Shown one piece after another: positions 8,681 to 17,146 of a stretch of DNA of 64,000 nucleotides. The stretch's first letter is position 1, and each line of letters starts with the position of its first letter. The stretch is from Chloroflexota bacterium (GTDB taxonomy: Bacteria > Chloroflexota > Anaerolineae > SpSt-313). The stretch lies in assembly GCA_029553955.1 (NCBI GenBank), contig JAKPJZ010000168.1, positions 1-64,000 on the forward strand, read 5' to 3'. A model generated the notes under the pieces. The model was not told the origin of the DNA, did not search any database, and was given only the letters and a program-made list of their open reading frames with translations. The translations under genes were made by a program, and so were the position numbers.

Positions 8681-9862
8681 CTACGCCGGTGCGGGCGCCT
8701 GCTCCCTCACCCCGGCCACCTCCACCCAGGCGCTCCGGCGGTGGCTCTCGAGGATCGCGTCGACCAGCCGGTTCTCCACCAGGCCATCGTAGAAGGTGGG
8801 AAAGGTCGGCGCCTCGCGCACGGGGTTCTTGCCGGCGCGGACAAAGTCATAGATCTCGGCCATGAGGTTGCGCAGCGCATCGGCCCAGCCCTCGGCGTGC
8901 CCGGCCGGCAGGTCCGAGAAGCGGCCCACCCCCGGTGCGAAGAGGTTGGGGTCGCGCGGCACAAGCTCGTTGGGCCGGCCGCGGCGCCCGATCCACAGCT
9001 CTTCAGGGCGATCGTGATCCCAGGCCATGGCGCCGTCCGAGCCGTCGACCTGGATCCACAGCCGGTTCTTGCGCCCGGCTGAGACCTGCGACAGCATCAG
9101 TGACCCCATAGCACCGCCATCCATATCGAACAGCACCGAGGCATAGTCCTCGGTGTGCACCTGCACCTCCTCGCGCTGGCCCTCAGCCGCCTGGGCAAAG
9201 GTCTGCACGCGCTCGGCCGGCCGGTAGCGCACCGGCAGCATCGTGCCCAGCCTGCCGATGACGCGGCTGATGCGCTGGCCGGTGACCCATTGGGCCAGAT
9301 CGCACCAGTGCGAGCCGATATCGGCCACGGCGCGCGATTCGCCGCCCACCTCGGGCAGGATGCGCCAGTTGAAATCCGTCGGATACAGCAGCCAATCTTG
9401 CATGTAAAAGCCGTGCACCGCCCATACCCGGCCGATGTCGCCGCGGCCGATCATGGCCCGCATCTGTTGCACCAAGGGGTAGCCCCGGTAGTTATAGTCG
9501 ATGGCGTTGACAAGCTCCGTCTCGCGCGCCATGTGCACCAACCGGCGGCCCTCCTCCACCGTCAGCGACAGCGGCTTTTCCGACACGACGTGCTTGCCTG
9601 CCTGCAGCGCATCGCGGTTGATGGCAAAGTGCAGTTGGTTCGGGGTAGCGTTGTGGATCACCGTCACCCGTGGGCTGGCCAGCAACTGACGATAATCGCC
9701 ACAGGCCTCGGGGATGCCCAGTTCGTCGGCCTTTTCGCGCGCGCGCCGGGCGTTCGAGCCGGCCAGGGCCAGCACCTCCACGTATCCCAGGCGCCGCAAG
9801 GCCTCCACATGGGCCGGGCCCACAAACCCCGCACCGATCAGCCCCACGCGTATCATATTCAT
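8681..9862 (-). CDS. Gfo/Idh/MocA family NAD(P)-dependent oxidoreductase
   Basis: 393 aa from the ATG at 9862, one base after the stop of the upstream TIM-barrel gene, so the two are coupled. The N-terminal Rossmann domain has GLIGAGFVG near the start and the family motif EKPLS (about residue 98), whose Lys is catalytic. The C-terminal half is the alpha/beta GFO_IDH_MocA_C domain. An open frame extends 89 codons upstream but overlaps the neighbouring gene and is not protein-like. With the isomerase it probably forms a two-step pathway oxidising and isomerising a sugar or inositol derivative; the substrate is unknown. Confidence 0.92.
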   Translation of the reverse strand: MNMIRVGLIGAGFVGPAHVEALRRLGYVEVLALAGSNARRAREKADELGIPEACGDYRQLLASPRVTVIHNATPNQLHFAINRDALQAGKHVVSEKPLSLTVEEGRRLVHMARETELVNAIDYNYRGYPLVQQMRAMIGRGDIGRVWAVHGFYMQDWLLYPTDFNWRILPEVGGESRAVADIGSHWCDLAQWVTGQRISRVIGRLGTMLPVRYRPAERVQTFAQAAEGQREEVQVHTEDYASVLFDMDGGAMGSLMLSQVSAGRKNRLWIQVDGSDGAMAWDHDRPEELWIGRRGRPNELVPRDPNLFAPGVGRFSDLPAGHAEGWADALRNLMAEIYDFVRAGKNPVREAPTFPTFYDGLVENRLVDAILESHRRSAWVEVAGVREQAPAPA

Positions 9863-9863
9863 C

Positions 9864-10826
9864 CTACACCCACCACGGCTGCGCCGGCGTTTCGGCCAGC
9901 ACGCTTTCTCGCAGCATCGCGACCGCCTTGCTGAACCCCTCGCCCACCGAGGCCAGCGCATCCTCATGCTCGATGCTGAGCACATAGTCATAGCCCACCA
10001 ATCGCAGCGCCGAAACGATGCGCCGCCACTCGATGAGCGAGTGCCCATAGCCCACGGTGCGGAAGACCCACGAGCGATGGATGATGTCGCGGTATGGCTT
10101 GGTATCGAGCACGCCATTGACGGCCACATTCTGCACGTCGATGGCCGTGTCTTTGGCGTGGACGTGGTAGATCGAGTGCTCCAGGCTCTTGATCGCCGCC
10201 ACGGGGTCGATGCCCTGCCAGAAGAGATGGCTGGGGTCGAAATTGGCGCCCACCACCGTGCCCACGGCGCCGCGCAGGCGCGTCAGCGTCTCGGGGTTGT
10301 AGACGACAAAGCCGGGGTGCATCTCGAAGGCCAGCCTGACGCCATGCTGCTGGGCAAAGGCGCCTGCCTCCTGCCAGTAGGGGATCACAACCTCCTGCCA
10401 CTGCCAGTTGAGGGTGTTGCTGAACTCTGGCGGCCAGGGGCAGGTGACCCAGTTGGGCTGGCGGTCCTCAGGCCCCCCGCCCGGGCAGCCGGAGAATACG
10501 CAGACTATGGGGATGCCCATCTCGTGGGCCAGGCGCACCGTTTTGCGATAGGCCTCGTCGTGCCGCTCGGCCATGTCGCGGTTGGGGTGGATGGGGTTGC
10601 CGTGGACGGAAAAGGCGCTGATGATGAGGCCACGGCTGGTGAACTCGGCCAGATAGGCGTCGCGCGCCTGCTTGTCGGCGAGGAGCGCATCCACATCGAT
10701 ATGGCTGGCGCCAGGATAGTTGCCGGTGCCGATCTCCACCGCATCCAGGCCCGCATCCACCAGGAGCTCGAGCATATCCTCCAGGGGCAGTTGGCTGAAC
10801 AGGGAGTCAAAGACGCCGATCTTCAT
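9864..10826 (-). CDS. Sugar-phosphate isomerase/epimerase-like TIM barrel
   Basis: 320 aa, AP endonuclease family 2 / xylose isomerase-like fold (IolE, IolI, hydroxypyruvate isomerase relatives). Metal-ligand type positions are visible: EIGTGNYPG near residue 31, FEMHPGFVVY (about 165), GANFDPSHLFW (about 193), HVHAKD (about 220) and a late Glu in SIEHED. It is the first gene of a two-gene operon with the oxidoreductase at 8681-9862. CATGCCTCCTT on the plus strand just outside the start is the complement of a strong AAGGAGG ribosome-binding site. Confidence 0.88.
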   Translation of the reverse strand: MKIGVFDSLFSQLPLEDMLELLVDAGLDAVEIGTGNYPGASHIDVDALLADKQARDAYLAEFTSRGLIISAFSVHGNPIHPNRDMAERHDEAYRKTVRLAHEMGIPIVCVFSGCPGGGPEDRQPNWVTCPWPPEFSNTLNWQWQEVVIPYWQEAGAFAQQHGVRLAFEMHPGFVVYNPETLTRLRGAVGTVVGANFDPSHLFWQGIDPVAAIKSLEHSIYHVHAKDTAIDVQNVAVNGVLDTKPYRDIIHRSWVFRTVGYGHSLIEWRRIVSALRLVGYDYVLSIEHEDALASVGEGFSKAVAMLRESVLAETPAQPWWV

Positions 10827-10915
10827 CCTGCATGCCTCCTTGGGCTACATGGCAGCCGCTACGATGCAGAGTGTAGCACCAAGGAGGAGGCATGGCAACC
10901 TGAATCGAGGGAGCC

Positions 10916-11023
10916 GGTTCACCGCAAAGGCGCAAAGACGCCAAGGGCGCGCGAAGTCATGATGAACACTCTTCGCACGCCCTCAGATCCCTTTGCGTTC
11001 TCTTGGCGTCTTTGCGGTGAACC
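10916..11023. repeat. Fold-back of the GGTTCACCGCAAAG type
   Basis: Left arm GGTTCACCGCAAAGGCGCAA and right arm TTGGCGTCTTTGCGGTGAAC are inverted, about 108 bp overall. It sits directly after the stop of the Wzz-like gene (minus strand), where it could end transcription. Imperfect arms distinguish it from the perfect palindromes elsewhere. Confidence 0.8.
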
Positions 11024-11027
11024 GTTC

Positions 11028-11762
11028 CTAACGCAGGCGGCGCTCGCTCCAGGGCAGAGCGCCGCTGCGGGGGATGGCGCCGACGACAGCCAAGCCATGG
11101 GCTTCGAGGTCCTCGGGGCCGTGCACCGAATCGTCCAGATACTCCACAAAAAAGGCCAGAGCCACGCCGGCCACGAGTGCCAGCAGCAGGCGCAACGGCA
11201 CTTCGACCTTGCTGCGCAGGCTGATGCCGGCGGGCACGATGCTGGGCGGGTCGATGGGGTGCATGACGATCGGCGTGCCCGCGCTGCGGAACTGCTCAAA
11301 GTAGGCCGTCTGCCCCTGCGAGAGGACGGTGGTCAACGCGTTGGCCAGCACGCGCAGTTGGTCGCGGTCGGGCCAGTTCAGCGTCACGGTCAGGATGCGG
11401 TGCTGCTTGCCGGCGCCCGATGAACCCTGGATGGCCTCCGGCGCGACGTCCACCTCGAGGCCCTGGCGCGCTGCCTCGGCCCTGACCGCCTCGGCGACCT
11501 CGCGACTGCGCACGATCTGCGACAGATCGTCGGCCAGGTACTCGGCGGTGAGCCAACTGTAGTAGCGGTCGTAGGTATAATAGTCGGGCGCGGGGGCCGC
11601 CTCCACGGGCATCACGCCCACGCTGAAGCGCATATTGGCCACATAGCCCGGCTGTGGCTGGGCCGCCGGGCGCAGCAGCCCCAAGGCGAGCACCAGCGCC
11701 GGCAGAGCCAGCACCAGCCAGGCACGGCGCCAGAGGACGTCGATCAGTCTGCGAATCTCCAC
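11028..11762 (-). CDS. Wzz/chain-length-determinant-like membrane protein
   Basis: 244 aa from a GTG at 11762 with GGAGG upstream; the ATG of the longer frame has no such site. An N-terminal transmembrane helix (about residues 14-31, ALPALVLALGLL) and a C-terminal one (about 185-205, LRLLLALVAGVALAFFVEYLDD in outline) flank a periplasmic or extracellular domain, the layout of Wzz/GumC polysaccharide co-polymerases. There is no tyrosine kinase domain. It probably helps in export or length control of an exopolysaccharide. It is the last gene after the dgkA block, about 130 bases downstream. Confidence 0.75.
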   Translation of the reverse strand: MEIRRLIDVLWRRAWLVLALPALVLALGLLRPAAQPQPGYVANMRFSVGVMPVEAAPAPDYYTYDRYYSWLTAEYLADDLSQIVRSREVAEAVRAEAARQGLEVDVAPEAIQGSSGAGKQHRILTVTLNWPDRDQLRVLANALTTVLSQGQTAYFEQFRSAGTPIVMHPIDPPSIVPAGISLRSKVEVPLRLLLALVAGVALAFFVEYLDDSVHGPEDLEAHGLAVVGAIPRSGALPWSERRLR

Positions 11763-11896
11763 GCTCAGCGAACCTCCGATCTCCAAGGGACGGGCACGAA
11801 AGGGCACGAAATGCCGCGAAAGCACGCGAAAAGGAGCGCCGCCTGCAGGCCCAGCAACTCAATCGAGCGTGCGAAAGACGTATCCCCCTTTCGCGC

Positions 11897-12322
11897 CTAC
11901 CCCCAGTTCTTCTTGCTCAGCATGCCAAGCAGCCGCTGCCACAGCGGCGGCCCGAAGAGCAGCAGGCCGACGGCCACGGCGCCCAGCGCAGCGACGAGCA
12001 CCGCGCCTGCCGCGACGTCCTTGGTCTGGCGGGCCAGGGGATGGTAGCCGGGTGACACCAGGTCGGTGAGCGCCTCGAGGGCCGAGTTGAAGAGCTCGGC
12101 GGCGATCACCATGGTGTAGGTCAGCACAAGGATAGCCCACTGCACCGCGCCCAGGCGCAGGAAGGCGGCGAGGCCGCTCACGGCCAGGGCGATGAGCACG
12201 TGGATGCGCAGGTTCTGCTGGCAGCGCCAGGCCTCAGCCAAGCCGTGGAAGGCACAGCGAAAGCTGGCCACCAGCCGCGGCCAGCCTTTGGCGCACCTGA
12301 TGTCGTGCAGCTCGTGCGCCAC
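11897..12322 (-). CDS. dgkA: Diacylglycerol kinase / undecaprenol kinase family
   Basis: 141 aa. Three transmembrane segments and the family signature AAELFNSALEALTDL (about residues 73-87), whose Glu and Asn bind the metal and phosphate; the downstream KDVAAGAVL is also conserved. In Gram-positive-type bacteria this enzyme phosphorylates undecaprenol rather than diacylglycerol, feeding cell wall and glycan synthesis. It starts five bases after the stop of pgpH, in the same order as the yqfF-dgkA segment of Bacillus, but ybeY is missing between them. Confidence 0.92.
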   Translation of the reverse strand: MAHELHDIRCAKGWPRLVASFRCAFHGLAEAWRCQQNLRIHVLIALAVSGLAAFLRLGAVQWAILVLTYTMVIAAELFNSALEALTDLVSPGYHPLARQTKDVAAGAVLVAALGAVAVGLLLFGPPLWQRLLGMLSKKNWG

Positions 12323-12327
12323 GGCGG

Positions 12328-14436
12328 CTACTTCTCCTCTTCAGGGTACTGGATGCGCGGATGGAAGATGCTCTTGAGCACGCCACCAAAGGCCTCGCGG
12401 ATATTGTCCAGATCGCGCAAGGTCAGGTTGCAGTGGTCCAGTTGGCCGCCGATCAGCTTTTCTTCCACGAACTGGCGGATGAGGTCTTCCATCGCCGCCG
12501 GCGTTTCGGGGTGCACTGAGCGCACGACTGCCTCGACATCGGCCAGCATGACGATGGCGGCTTCCTTCGTATCGGGCAGGGGGCCGGGGTAGCTAAAGTC
12601 GCTCTCGTTGACCGTCACCCCGGCGCCCTCCTTGGCCTCCTTGCAGGCCATACGGTAGAAAAAGGTCGCCTTGGTGGTGCCGTGGTGCTGCGCGATGATA
12701 TCCTGCACCCGTTCAGGCAGGCCGTGCTGGCGGGCCAGCGCCACGCCATCGGAGGTGTGGCTGATGATGATCTGCGCACTGGTCTTGGGGTCCAGACGGT
12801 CGTGGGGGTTCGACCCCTCGGCCTGGTTCTCGATAAAGAAATAGGGGCGCTGGGCCTTGCCGATATCGTGATAGTAGGCGCCCACGCGCGCCAGCAGCGG
12901 GTCGGCGCCGACGGCTTCGGCGGCGCGCTCGGCCATGTTGGCCACGATGATGCTGTGATGGTAGGTGCCCGGCGCCTTGAGCAAGAGCTGGCGGAAGAGC
13001 GGATGCGTCGGCCGGGCGAGCTCGAGGAGCTGCAGCGACGTCGTGATGCCAAAAACCCGCCCCACAAAGGCGTAGGCGGCCAGGGTGAGGCTGGCCGAGA
13101 GCGCGCCACTGCCCATCGTGGCCACCAAGAGCTGCAGCAGCCCGGCGGTATCAAAATCCTGCCGGAAGAGGCGAAAGGCGGCCACGGTCAAGATATTGGC
13201 CAGGGCCACCAGCGCGCCTGCCTGAGCGAAGGAGTTGAGTTGCTGCATCTGGCTCAGGGCCAGCGAGCCCACCAATGAGCCCATCAGGGTATAGGCCACC
13301 AGCTCCAGCGAGCCTCCGGAAACAAAGCCCACCAGGAGGCTGAGCAAGACGCCAAAAAAGATGCCCAGGCGCACTTCAATCAACACGCTGGCGAGCATGG
13401 CCAGCGCAGCGGCCGGGAAGAGGTAGGGCAAGAGCGTATGCTCCGGCACCATCAGCCGCGCTGCGGCGGCCGCGGCGATGAGGCTGAGGGCCAGGAGCAG
13501 CACGCGCCGTGGCCGCTGCCAGAGCTCGGGCTGCAGCAGGTGGATATAGGCCACCAGCACCGCCGTCAGCAGCGCCACAAAGAGGACAGTACCGGCCGTC
13601 TGCCCCCAGCCGCCCGCTTCCTGATGCAGGCCGAGGGTCTCCAGCTCTTCCATCTGCAGCGGCGTCACCAGCTCGCCCTCGCGGACCACAGCTTCGCCCT
13701 GCTTGATATCCAGGCTGACGGGCAGCACCTTTTCGCGCGCCTGCAGGCGCAGTTGCTCGGTCGTCGCCTCATCGTAAAAGCTGTTGGGCACGAGCAGGGC
13801 CTGCACCAGCGCCTCGGCGGCCTCACGGCCCGAGGCCGAGAGCGAGCTGCCGACCAGGGCCGGCACGCGCCGGCGGGCGTCGGCCAGTTCGTCCTTGCGG
13901 ATCTCGCTGCGCATGGCCTGCTCGAGCACCGTGATCACGTCGGCGCGCACCGCGTTCCATGAGGCATTGTCGAGGCTGAGGATCGCGTTGATGGCCGCAG
14001 GCGAGAGCTTGAGCGTGTCGATCGCCGCGACAGCCTGCTGGCGGCCCTCGGGCGTCGCATAGACATCGGAGCGCACGGCATCGAGATAGTCGGTAATGTC
14101 GCGGGCCAGCGCCAACTGCTTGCGCACCACTTGGGCATCGATCGGCGCATAGACAGGCGCGACCTGCGCGGCTGCCTTGTTGCGCTGCTCTTCGGTGAGG
14201 TAGTGGCTGACGTAGCTGACCGACTGGGGAGCCAGGATGGTGCGCGGGGCCGGCTCGCCCACGCGCAGGTCGGTGTTGTCGGGCAGGAGGCGCACGAGCA
14301 GGACGCCGCTGACCGACACGGTGAGAAAGAGAGCGAGGAGGATGACGCCAATCCGTGTTCGCCAGCGCGCCGAAGACGGCAGATGGGCTGAGATTCGTTC
14401 GCGGGCTCGAACTTGGCTTAGCCTCGCAATGTTCAT
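12328..14436 (-). CDS. pgpH: PgpH/YqfF-type 7TM-HD c-di-AMP phosphodiesterase
   Basis: 702 aa from the ATG at 14436 (GAGAG upstream). Order: one N-terminal transmembrane segment, a 7TMR-HDED extracellular domain (about 40-270), seven transmembrane helices (about 290-470), then a cytoplasmic HD domain (about 480-660) with TYHHSIIVANMAE, AYYHDIGK and IISHTSDG. PgpH proteins hydrolyse c-di-AMP to pApA. It lies between yqeY and dgkA in one operon. No c-di-AMP cyclase is in this window. Confidence 0.93.
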   Translation of the reverse strand: MNIARLSQVRARERISAHLPSSARWRTRIGVILLALFLTVSVSGVLLVRLLPDNTDLRVGEPAPRTILAPQSVSYVSHYLTEEQRNKAAAQVAPVYAPIDAQVVRKQLALARDITDYLDAVRSDVYATPEGRQQAVAAIDTLKLSPAAINAILSLDNASWNAVRADVITVLEQAMRSEIRKDELADARRRVPALVGSSLSASGREAAEALVQALLVPNSFYDEATTEQLRLQAREKVLPVSLDIKQGEAVVREGELVTPLQMEELETLGLHQEAGGWGQTAGTVLFVALLTAVLVAYIHLLQPELWQRPRRVLLLALSLIAAAAAARLMVPEHTLLPYLFPAAALAMLASVLIEVRLGIFFGVLLSLLVGFVSGGSLELVAYTLMGSLVGSLALSQMQQLNSFAQAGALVALANILTVAAFRLFRQDFDTAGLLQLLVATMGSGALSASLTLAAYAFVGRVFGITTSLQLLELARPTHPLFRQLLLKAPGTYHHSIIVANMAERAAEAVGADPLLARVGAYYHDIGKAQRPYFFIENQAEGSNPHDRLDPKTSAQIIISHTSDGVALARQHGLPERVQDIIAQHHGTTKATFFYRMACKEAKEGAGVTVNESDFSYPGPLPDTKEAAIVMLADVEAVVRSVHPETPAAMEDLIRQFVEEKLIGGQLDHCNLTLRDLDNIREAFGGVLKSIFHPRIQYPEEEK

Positions 14437-14573
14437 GACTCTCTCAGAAGGCACGGACGGCCTTTCGGGTGCCCGTGCATGCGGCGCGCCTTGGCGTCCG
14501 AGTGACGGTGACTCGGCCTGCACGAGACACGCTGCGGCCAGCGCCATGGGAGGCTGCGCGGGCATGGCCGCGA

Positions 14574-15023
14574 TTACTGGGCCGACAGGAGCTCCTTGAC
14601 CACCTGGCTTACCAGCGAGCCCTCTGCCTTGCCCTTGAGACGGGGCATGAGATCGCGCATCACCGCGCCCATGCCGGCGGGCCCGGCGGCGCCGGTGCGC
14701 GCAATCGACTCGCGGGCCGCCTGCTCGATCTCTTCGCGCGACATTTGCTGCGGCAAGTAATCCTGCAGCACGCGCAGTTGGGCCTCCTCCTGCGCCACCA
14801 GGTCCTCGCGGCCGCCTGCACGGAAGGCCTCGATGGAATCGCGGCGCTGCTTGGCCTGCCGGGCGGCGACAGCCATGACCTCGGCATCGTCGAGGCGGTG
14901 GCCCTTCTCGACCTCTTCGTTGACGATACCGGCCCGAAGCAGGCGAAGCGCGATCTTGCGGTTCTCATCGCGCTCGCGCATCGCCTGCTTCAGGTCGTCA
15001 GCCAGCTTGTCTTGCAGAGACAT
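14574..15023 (-). CDS. yqeY: YqeY, GatB/YqeY domain protein
   Basis: 149 aa starting MSLQDKLADDLKQAMR at 15023; an upstream GTG at 15032 is an alternative but GGAG is spaced for the ATG. The whole protein matches the GatB/YqeY family (L-L-R at about 30, DYLPQQMS near 95, GMGAVMRDLMPRLKGKA near the C-terminus). It resembles the tRNA-binding tail of GatB; the free-standing protein has no settled role. It follows rpsU, as in Bacillus. Confidence 0.93.
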   Translation of the reverse strand: MSLQDKLADDLKQAMRERDENRKIALRLLRAGIVNEEVEKGHRLDDAEVMAVAARQAKQRRDSIEAFRAGGREDLVAQEEAQLRVLQDYLPQQMSREEIEQAARESIARTGAAGPAGMGAVMRDLMPRLKGKAEGSLVSQVVKELLSAQ

Positions 15024-15089
15024 GGAAGTCACACTCCAGAGCCCCCCCCGCCAGGGGGTGCGCGCCCAGGGTACGGGCGTAGCCGGCTC

Positions 15090-15290
15090 CTATTCCTTCA
15101 TGCTCTTGCGTGTCTGCTTGCGGCTCTTGCGTCGCTTGGCCGCCTTCTTCTTCTTGCGCAGCACGCTCGGCTTCTCAAAGAAGCGGCGGCGGCGAACCTC
15201 GGAGAGCACCCGGTCCTGCTGCACCTTCTTGTTGAAGCGCTTGAGGGCACTCTCGAAGGACTCGTTCCGCTCGACGATGACCTGCGTCAC
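15090..15290 (-). CDS. rpsU: Ribosomal protein bS21
   Basis: 66 aa, GTG start at 15290 with GGGGGGAGA five bases upstream. The sequence VIVERNESFESALKRFNKK is the classic S21 N-terminus, and the C-terminal half is Arg/Lys-rich as expected. First gene of rpsU-yqeY-pgpH-dgkA, driven by the promoter at 15356-15384. Confidence 0.97.
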   Translation of the reverse strand: MTQVIVERNESFESALKRFNKKVQQDRVLSEVRRRRFFEKPSVLRKKKKAAKRRKSRKQTRKSMKE

Positions 15291-15355
15291 ATATCTCCCC
15301 CCCCTCGTGCCGGCCGACTCCGCCGTTGGTTGAAATGTGCCATGACTGGCCCATT

Positions 15356-15384
15356 ATTATAGCACGAAGGGCACGCTGTCACAA
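15356..15384 (-). promoter_or_regulatory. Promoter of the rpsU-yqeY-pgpH-dgkA operon
   Basis: On the minus strand: TTGTGA (15384-15379), 17-base spacer, TATAAT (15361-15356). The leader to the rpsU GTG is about 60 bases. The same -35 TTGTGA occurs before plsX. Confidence 0.8.
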
Positions 15385-15395
15385 ATCCCTGGCGT

Positions 15396-15431
15396 GGCAA
15401 CGCGCCAGAGAGTATGCTCTGGCGCGTTGCC
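15396..15431. terminator. Hairpin downstream of the DUF378 gene
   Basis: Arms GGCAACGCGCCAGAG and its complement with a six-base loop. It lies after the minus-strand DUF378 gene and just upstream of the rpsU promoter, and lacks a T-run. Confidence 0.65.
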
Positions 15432-15467
15432 GCCTCTGCCAATGCCGTGCGACTCGGGTCCGTTCGA

Positions 15468-15899
15468 TCAGGGCCGTGAGGGCGGATACGGCTGATAGGG
15501 GCTCGTCTGAGTGCCCTGCTGGTAGCCCGCCTCTGCTGCGTGATAGCCGCGCTCCACGGTCTCGCGCGCCTGCTCGACGCCACGCCGCGCGGCCTCGCTC
15601 ACCTGCCCCGCCTGCCGGCCGATCTGGCGCATCGCTTCGCTTGGCTGGTACTGCTGCATGGCCGGTGGCGGCGTCTGGTAGCCGCCCGAGATGAAGCGGG
15701 CGGTCAACCAGGCCAGGTCCAGCCCAGCCAGGCCGACGACGATATAGGTGAGGCGCTCGAGGATGGAGCCGCGGCCAAAGATGCGTCGCACCACGTTAAA
15801 GTTGGCCGCGCCGCTCAGCCCCCAGTTGATGGCGCCGATACTGGCCAGCGTGAGGGCCGCGATATCCAGGGCGGTGAGGACCCTCCGGTTTCTCATCAT
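15468..15899 (-). CDS. DUF378 family membrane protein
   Basis: 143 aa with a strong ribosome-binding site (GGAGG). Residues about 8-70 match DUF378: two transmembrane helices with IGAINWGL and VVGLAGLDLAW. The C-terminal half is a soluble Gln/Ala/Tyr-rich tail (AARRGVEQARETVERGYH, then Pro/Tyr/Gln), probably extended and absent from most family members. Function unknown. It is transcribed with the rpsU operon direction but is separated from it by a hairpin and a promoter. Confidence 0.85.
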   Translation of the reverse strand: MMRNRRVLTALDIAALTLASIGAINWGLSGAANFNVVRRIFGRGSILERLTYIVVGLAGLDLAWLTARFISGGYQTPPPAMQQYQPSEAMRQIGRQAGQVSEAARRGVEQARETVERGYHAAEAGYQQGTQTSPYQPYPPSRP

Positions 15900-15990
15900 T
15901 GACCTCCTGTCGTGTTCGCTACTGCCCGAGTAGCTGCGGCCCTGCGAGCAAGAACTGTGCCCGTCGTTACGGCATGGCTCTTGCTAGCTG

Positions 15991-16029
15991 GGAAACCTGA
16001 CGGGTCTCCGAAGACCTGTCAGGTTTTCC
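15991..16029. repeat. Family A palindrome, short variant
   Basis: GGAAACCTGACGGGTCTCCG and its near-complement: the family A core (ACCTGACAGGTCTCC...) with two substitutions and different outer bases. It lies between the divergent DUF378 and DHH genes. Confidence 0.85.
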
Positions 16030-16060
16030 AGCCAGTACCCGCCCAAGGTAGGTGCCTGGG

Positions 16061-17146
16061 ATGGTGATGAGCAGCCTGGAACAGGTGGCCGAGGACGCGC
16101 CGGCGGTGCGCCCCGAGGGCAGTTGGCAGCGGGCAGAGCAGGCGCTGCGTACTTTCCTGGCGGCCGTGCCGCGCGATGCGCGCCACGTCCTCCTCTGCCA
16201 CAGCGATGCTGACGGCCTGGCCGCTGGGGTCCTCTTCTACCGGGCGTTGGAGCGCGCGGGGCGGCCCGACGTCAGGCTCCTCGCGGCAGGCAAAGGGGAG
16301 ACCGCCTGGAGCCTGAGCATGCTCGAGCGCGTGGCACCCTTGCGGCCCGCGGCGCTGTTTGTCCTCGACCTGGGCAGCCGCTCCAAGCCAATCTTCCCGG
16401 GCGTGCCCACGCTGCTCATCGACCACCATACGCCGCTGGGGGTGCCCCCGGGCGGGCGGTTGATCTCCAGCTTTGAGTGGCACCCGGCCTCGTGTTCGTC
16501 CGTCATGGCCTACTGGCTGGGGATGACCCTGGCCGGCATCGAGGACCTGGCCTGGATCGCCGCCATCGGCATCATCGGCGACCAGGGCGGGCATGCCACG
16601 GTCAGGCCGCTGCCGCAGGTGCGAGAGCAGTACGGCAGCCATACGCTGCACGAGGCGAGGGTGCTGGTCAGCGCGGCGCGCCGCAGCAGCAGCGGCGATG
16701 CCGCCGTAGCCCTCGACGCCCTCCTGGCAGCCCACGAGCCCGCCGACATCGCCGCATGCCGGCTGCCGCAGGCCCGCGAGCTCGCCGAGATGCGCCGGGC
16801 GTTCGACGAGGCGCTGTGCCGGGTCAGAGGCGTGGCGCCGGCCATCAGCGGCCGGGTCGCCCTTATCCGCGTGCACAGCCCCTACCTGGTGCACCCCGCG
16901 CTGGCGCAGTTGTGGCGCAGCCGGCTGCCCGAGCGCATCGTGCTCGTAGCCAACGAGGGCTACCTGCCCGGCCAGGTGGCCTTCAGCCTGCGCACCTGCC
17001 TCGACGTCAACCTGCTCGACTATATCCAGGCCTTCCGGCAGAGCGTCAACGCCACCGAACTGGGCTACGGCCACGACAAAGCCACCGGCGGCATGCTGCC
17101 TGCAGCCGAATTCAAGCGTTTCCTGGCCACCCTGGGCTTCCGCTAG
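16061..17146 (+). CDS. DHH-family phosphoesterase
   Basis: 361 aa from the ATG at 16061, with AAGGTAGG upstream; a GTG at 16052 is possible. Motifs of the DHH superfamily are present: HSDADGLAAG (about residues 46-55), LDLGS (about 102), IDHHTPLG (about 118) and the C-terminal DHHA1-type GYGHDKATGG (about 337). Relatives include RecJ, NrnA and archaeal RecJ-like nucleases, which use Mn2+ to cleave phosphodiesters of short oligonucleotides or cyclic dinucleotides. The arrangement is closest to RecJ/DHH-DHHA1 proteins. The last bases overlap the stop of the convergent isomerase gene (CTAG shared). Confidence 0.85.
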   Translation: MVMSSLEQVAEDAPAVRPEGSWQRAEQALRTFLAAVPRDARHVLLCHSDADGLAAGVLFYRALERAGRPDVRLLAAGKGETAWSLSMLERVAPLRPAALFVLDLGSRSKPIFPGVPTLLIDHHTPLGVPPGGRLISSFEWHPASCSSVMAYWLGMTLAGIEDLAWIAAIGIIGDQGGHATVRPLPQVREQYGSHTLHEARVLVSAARRSSSGDAAVALDALLAAHEPADIAACRLPQARELAEMRRAFDEALCRVRGVAPAISGRVALIRVHSPYLVHPALAQLWRSRLPERIVLVANEGYLPGQVAFSLRTCLDVNLLDYIQAFRQSVNATELGYGHDKATGGMLPAAEFKRFLATLGFR

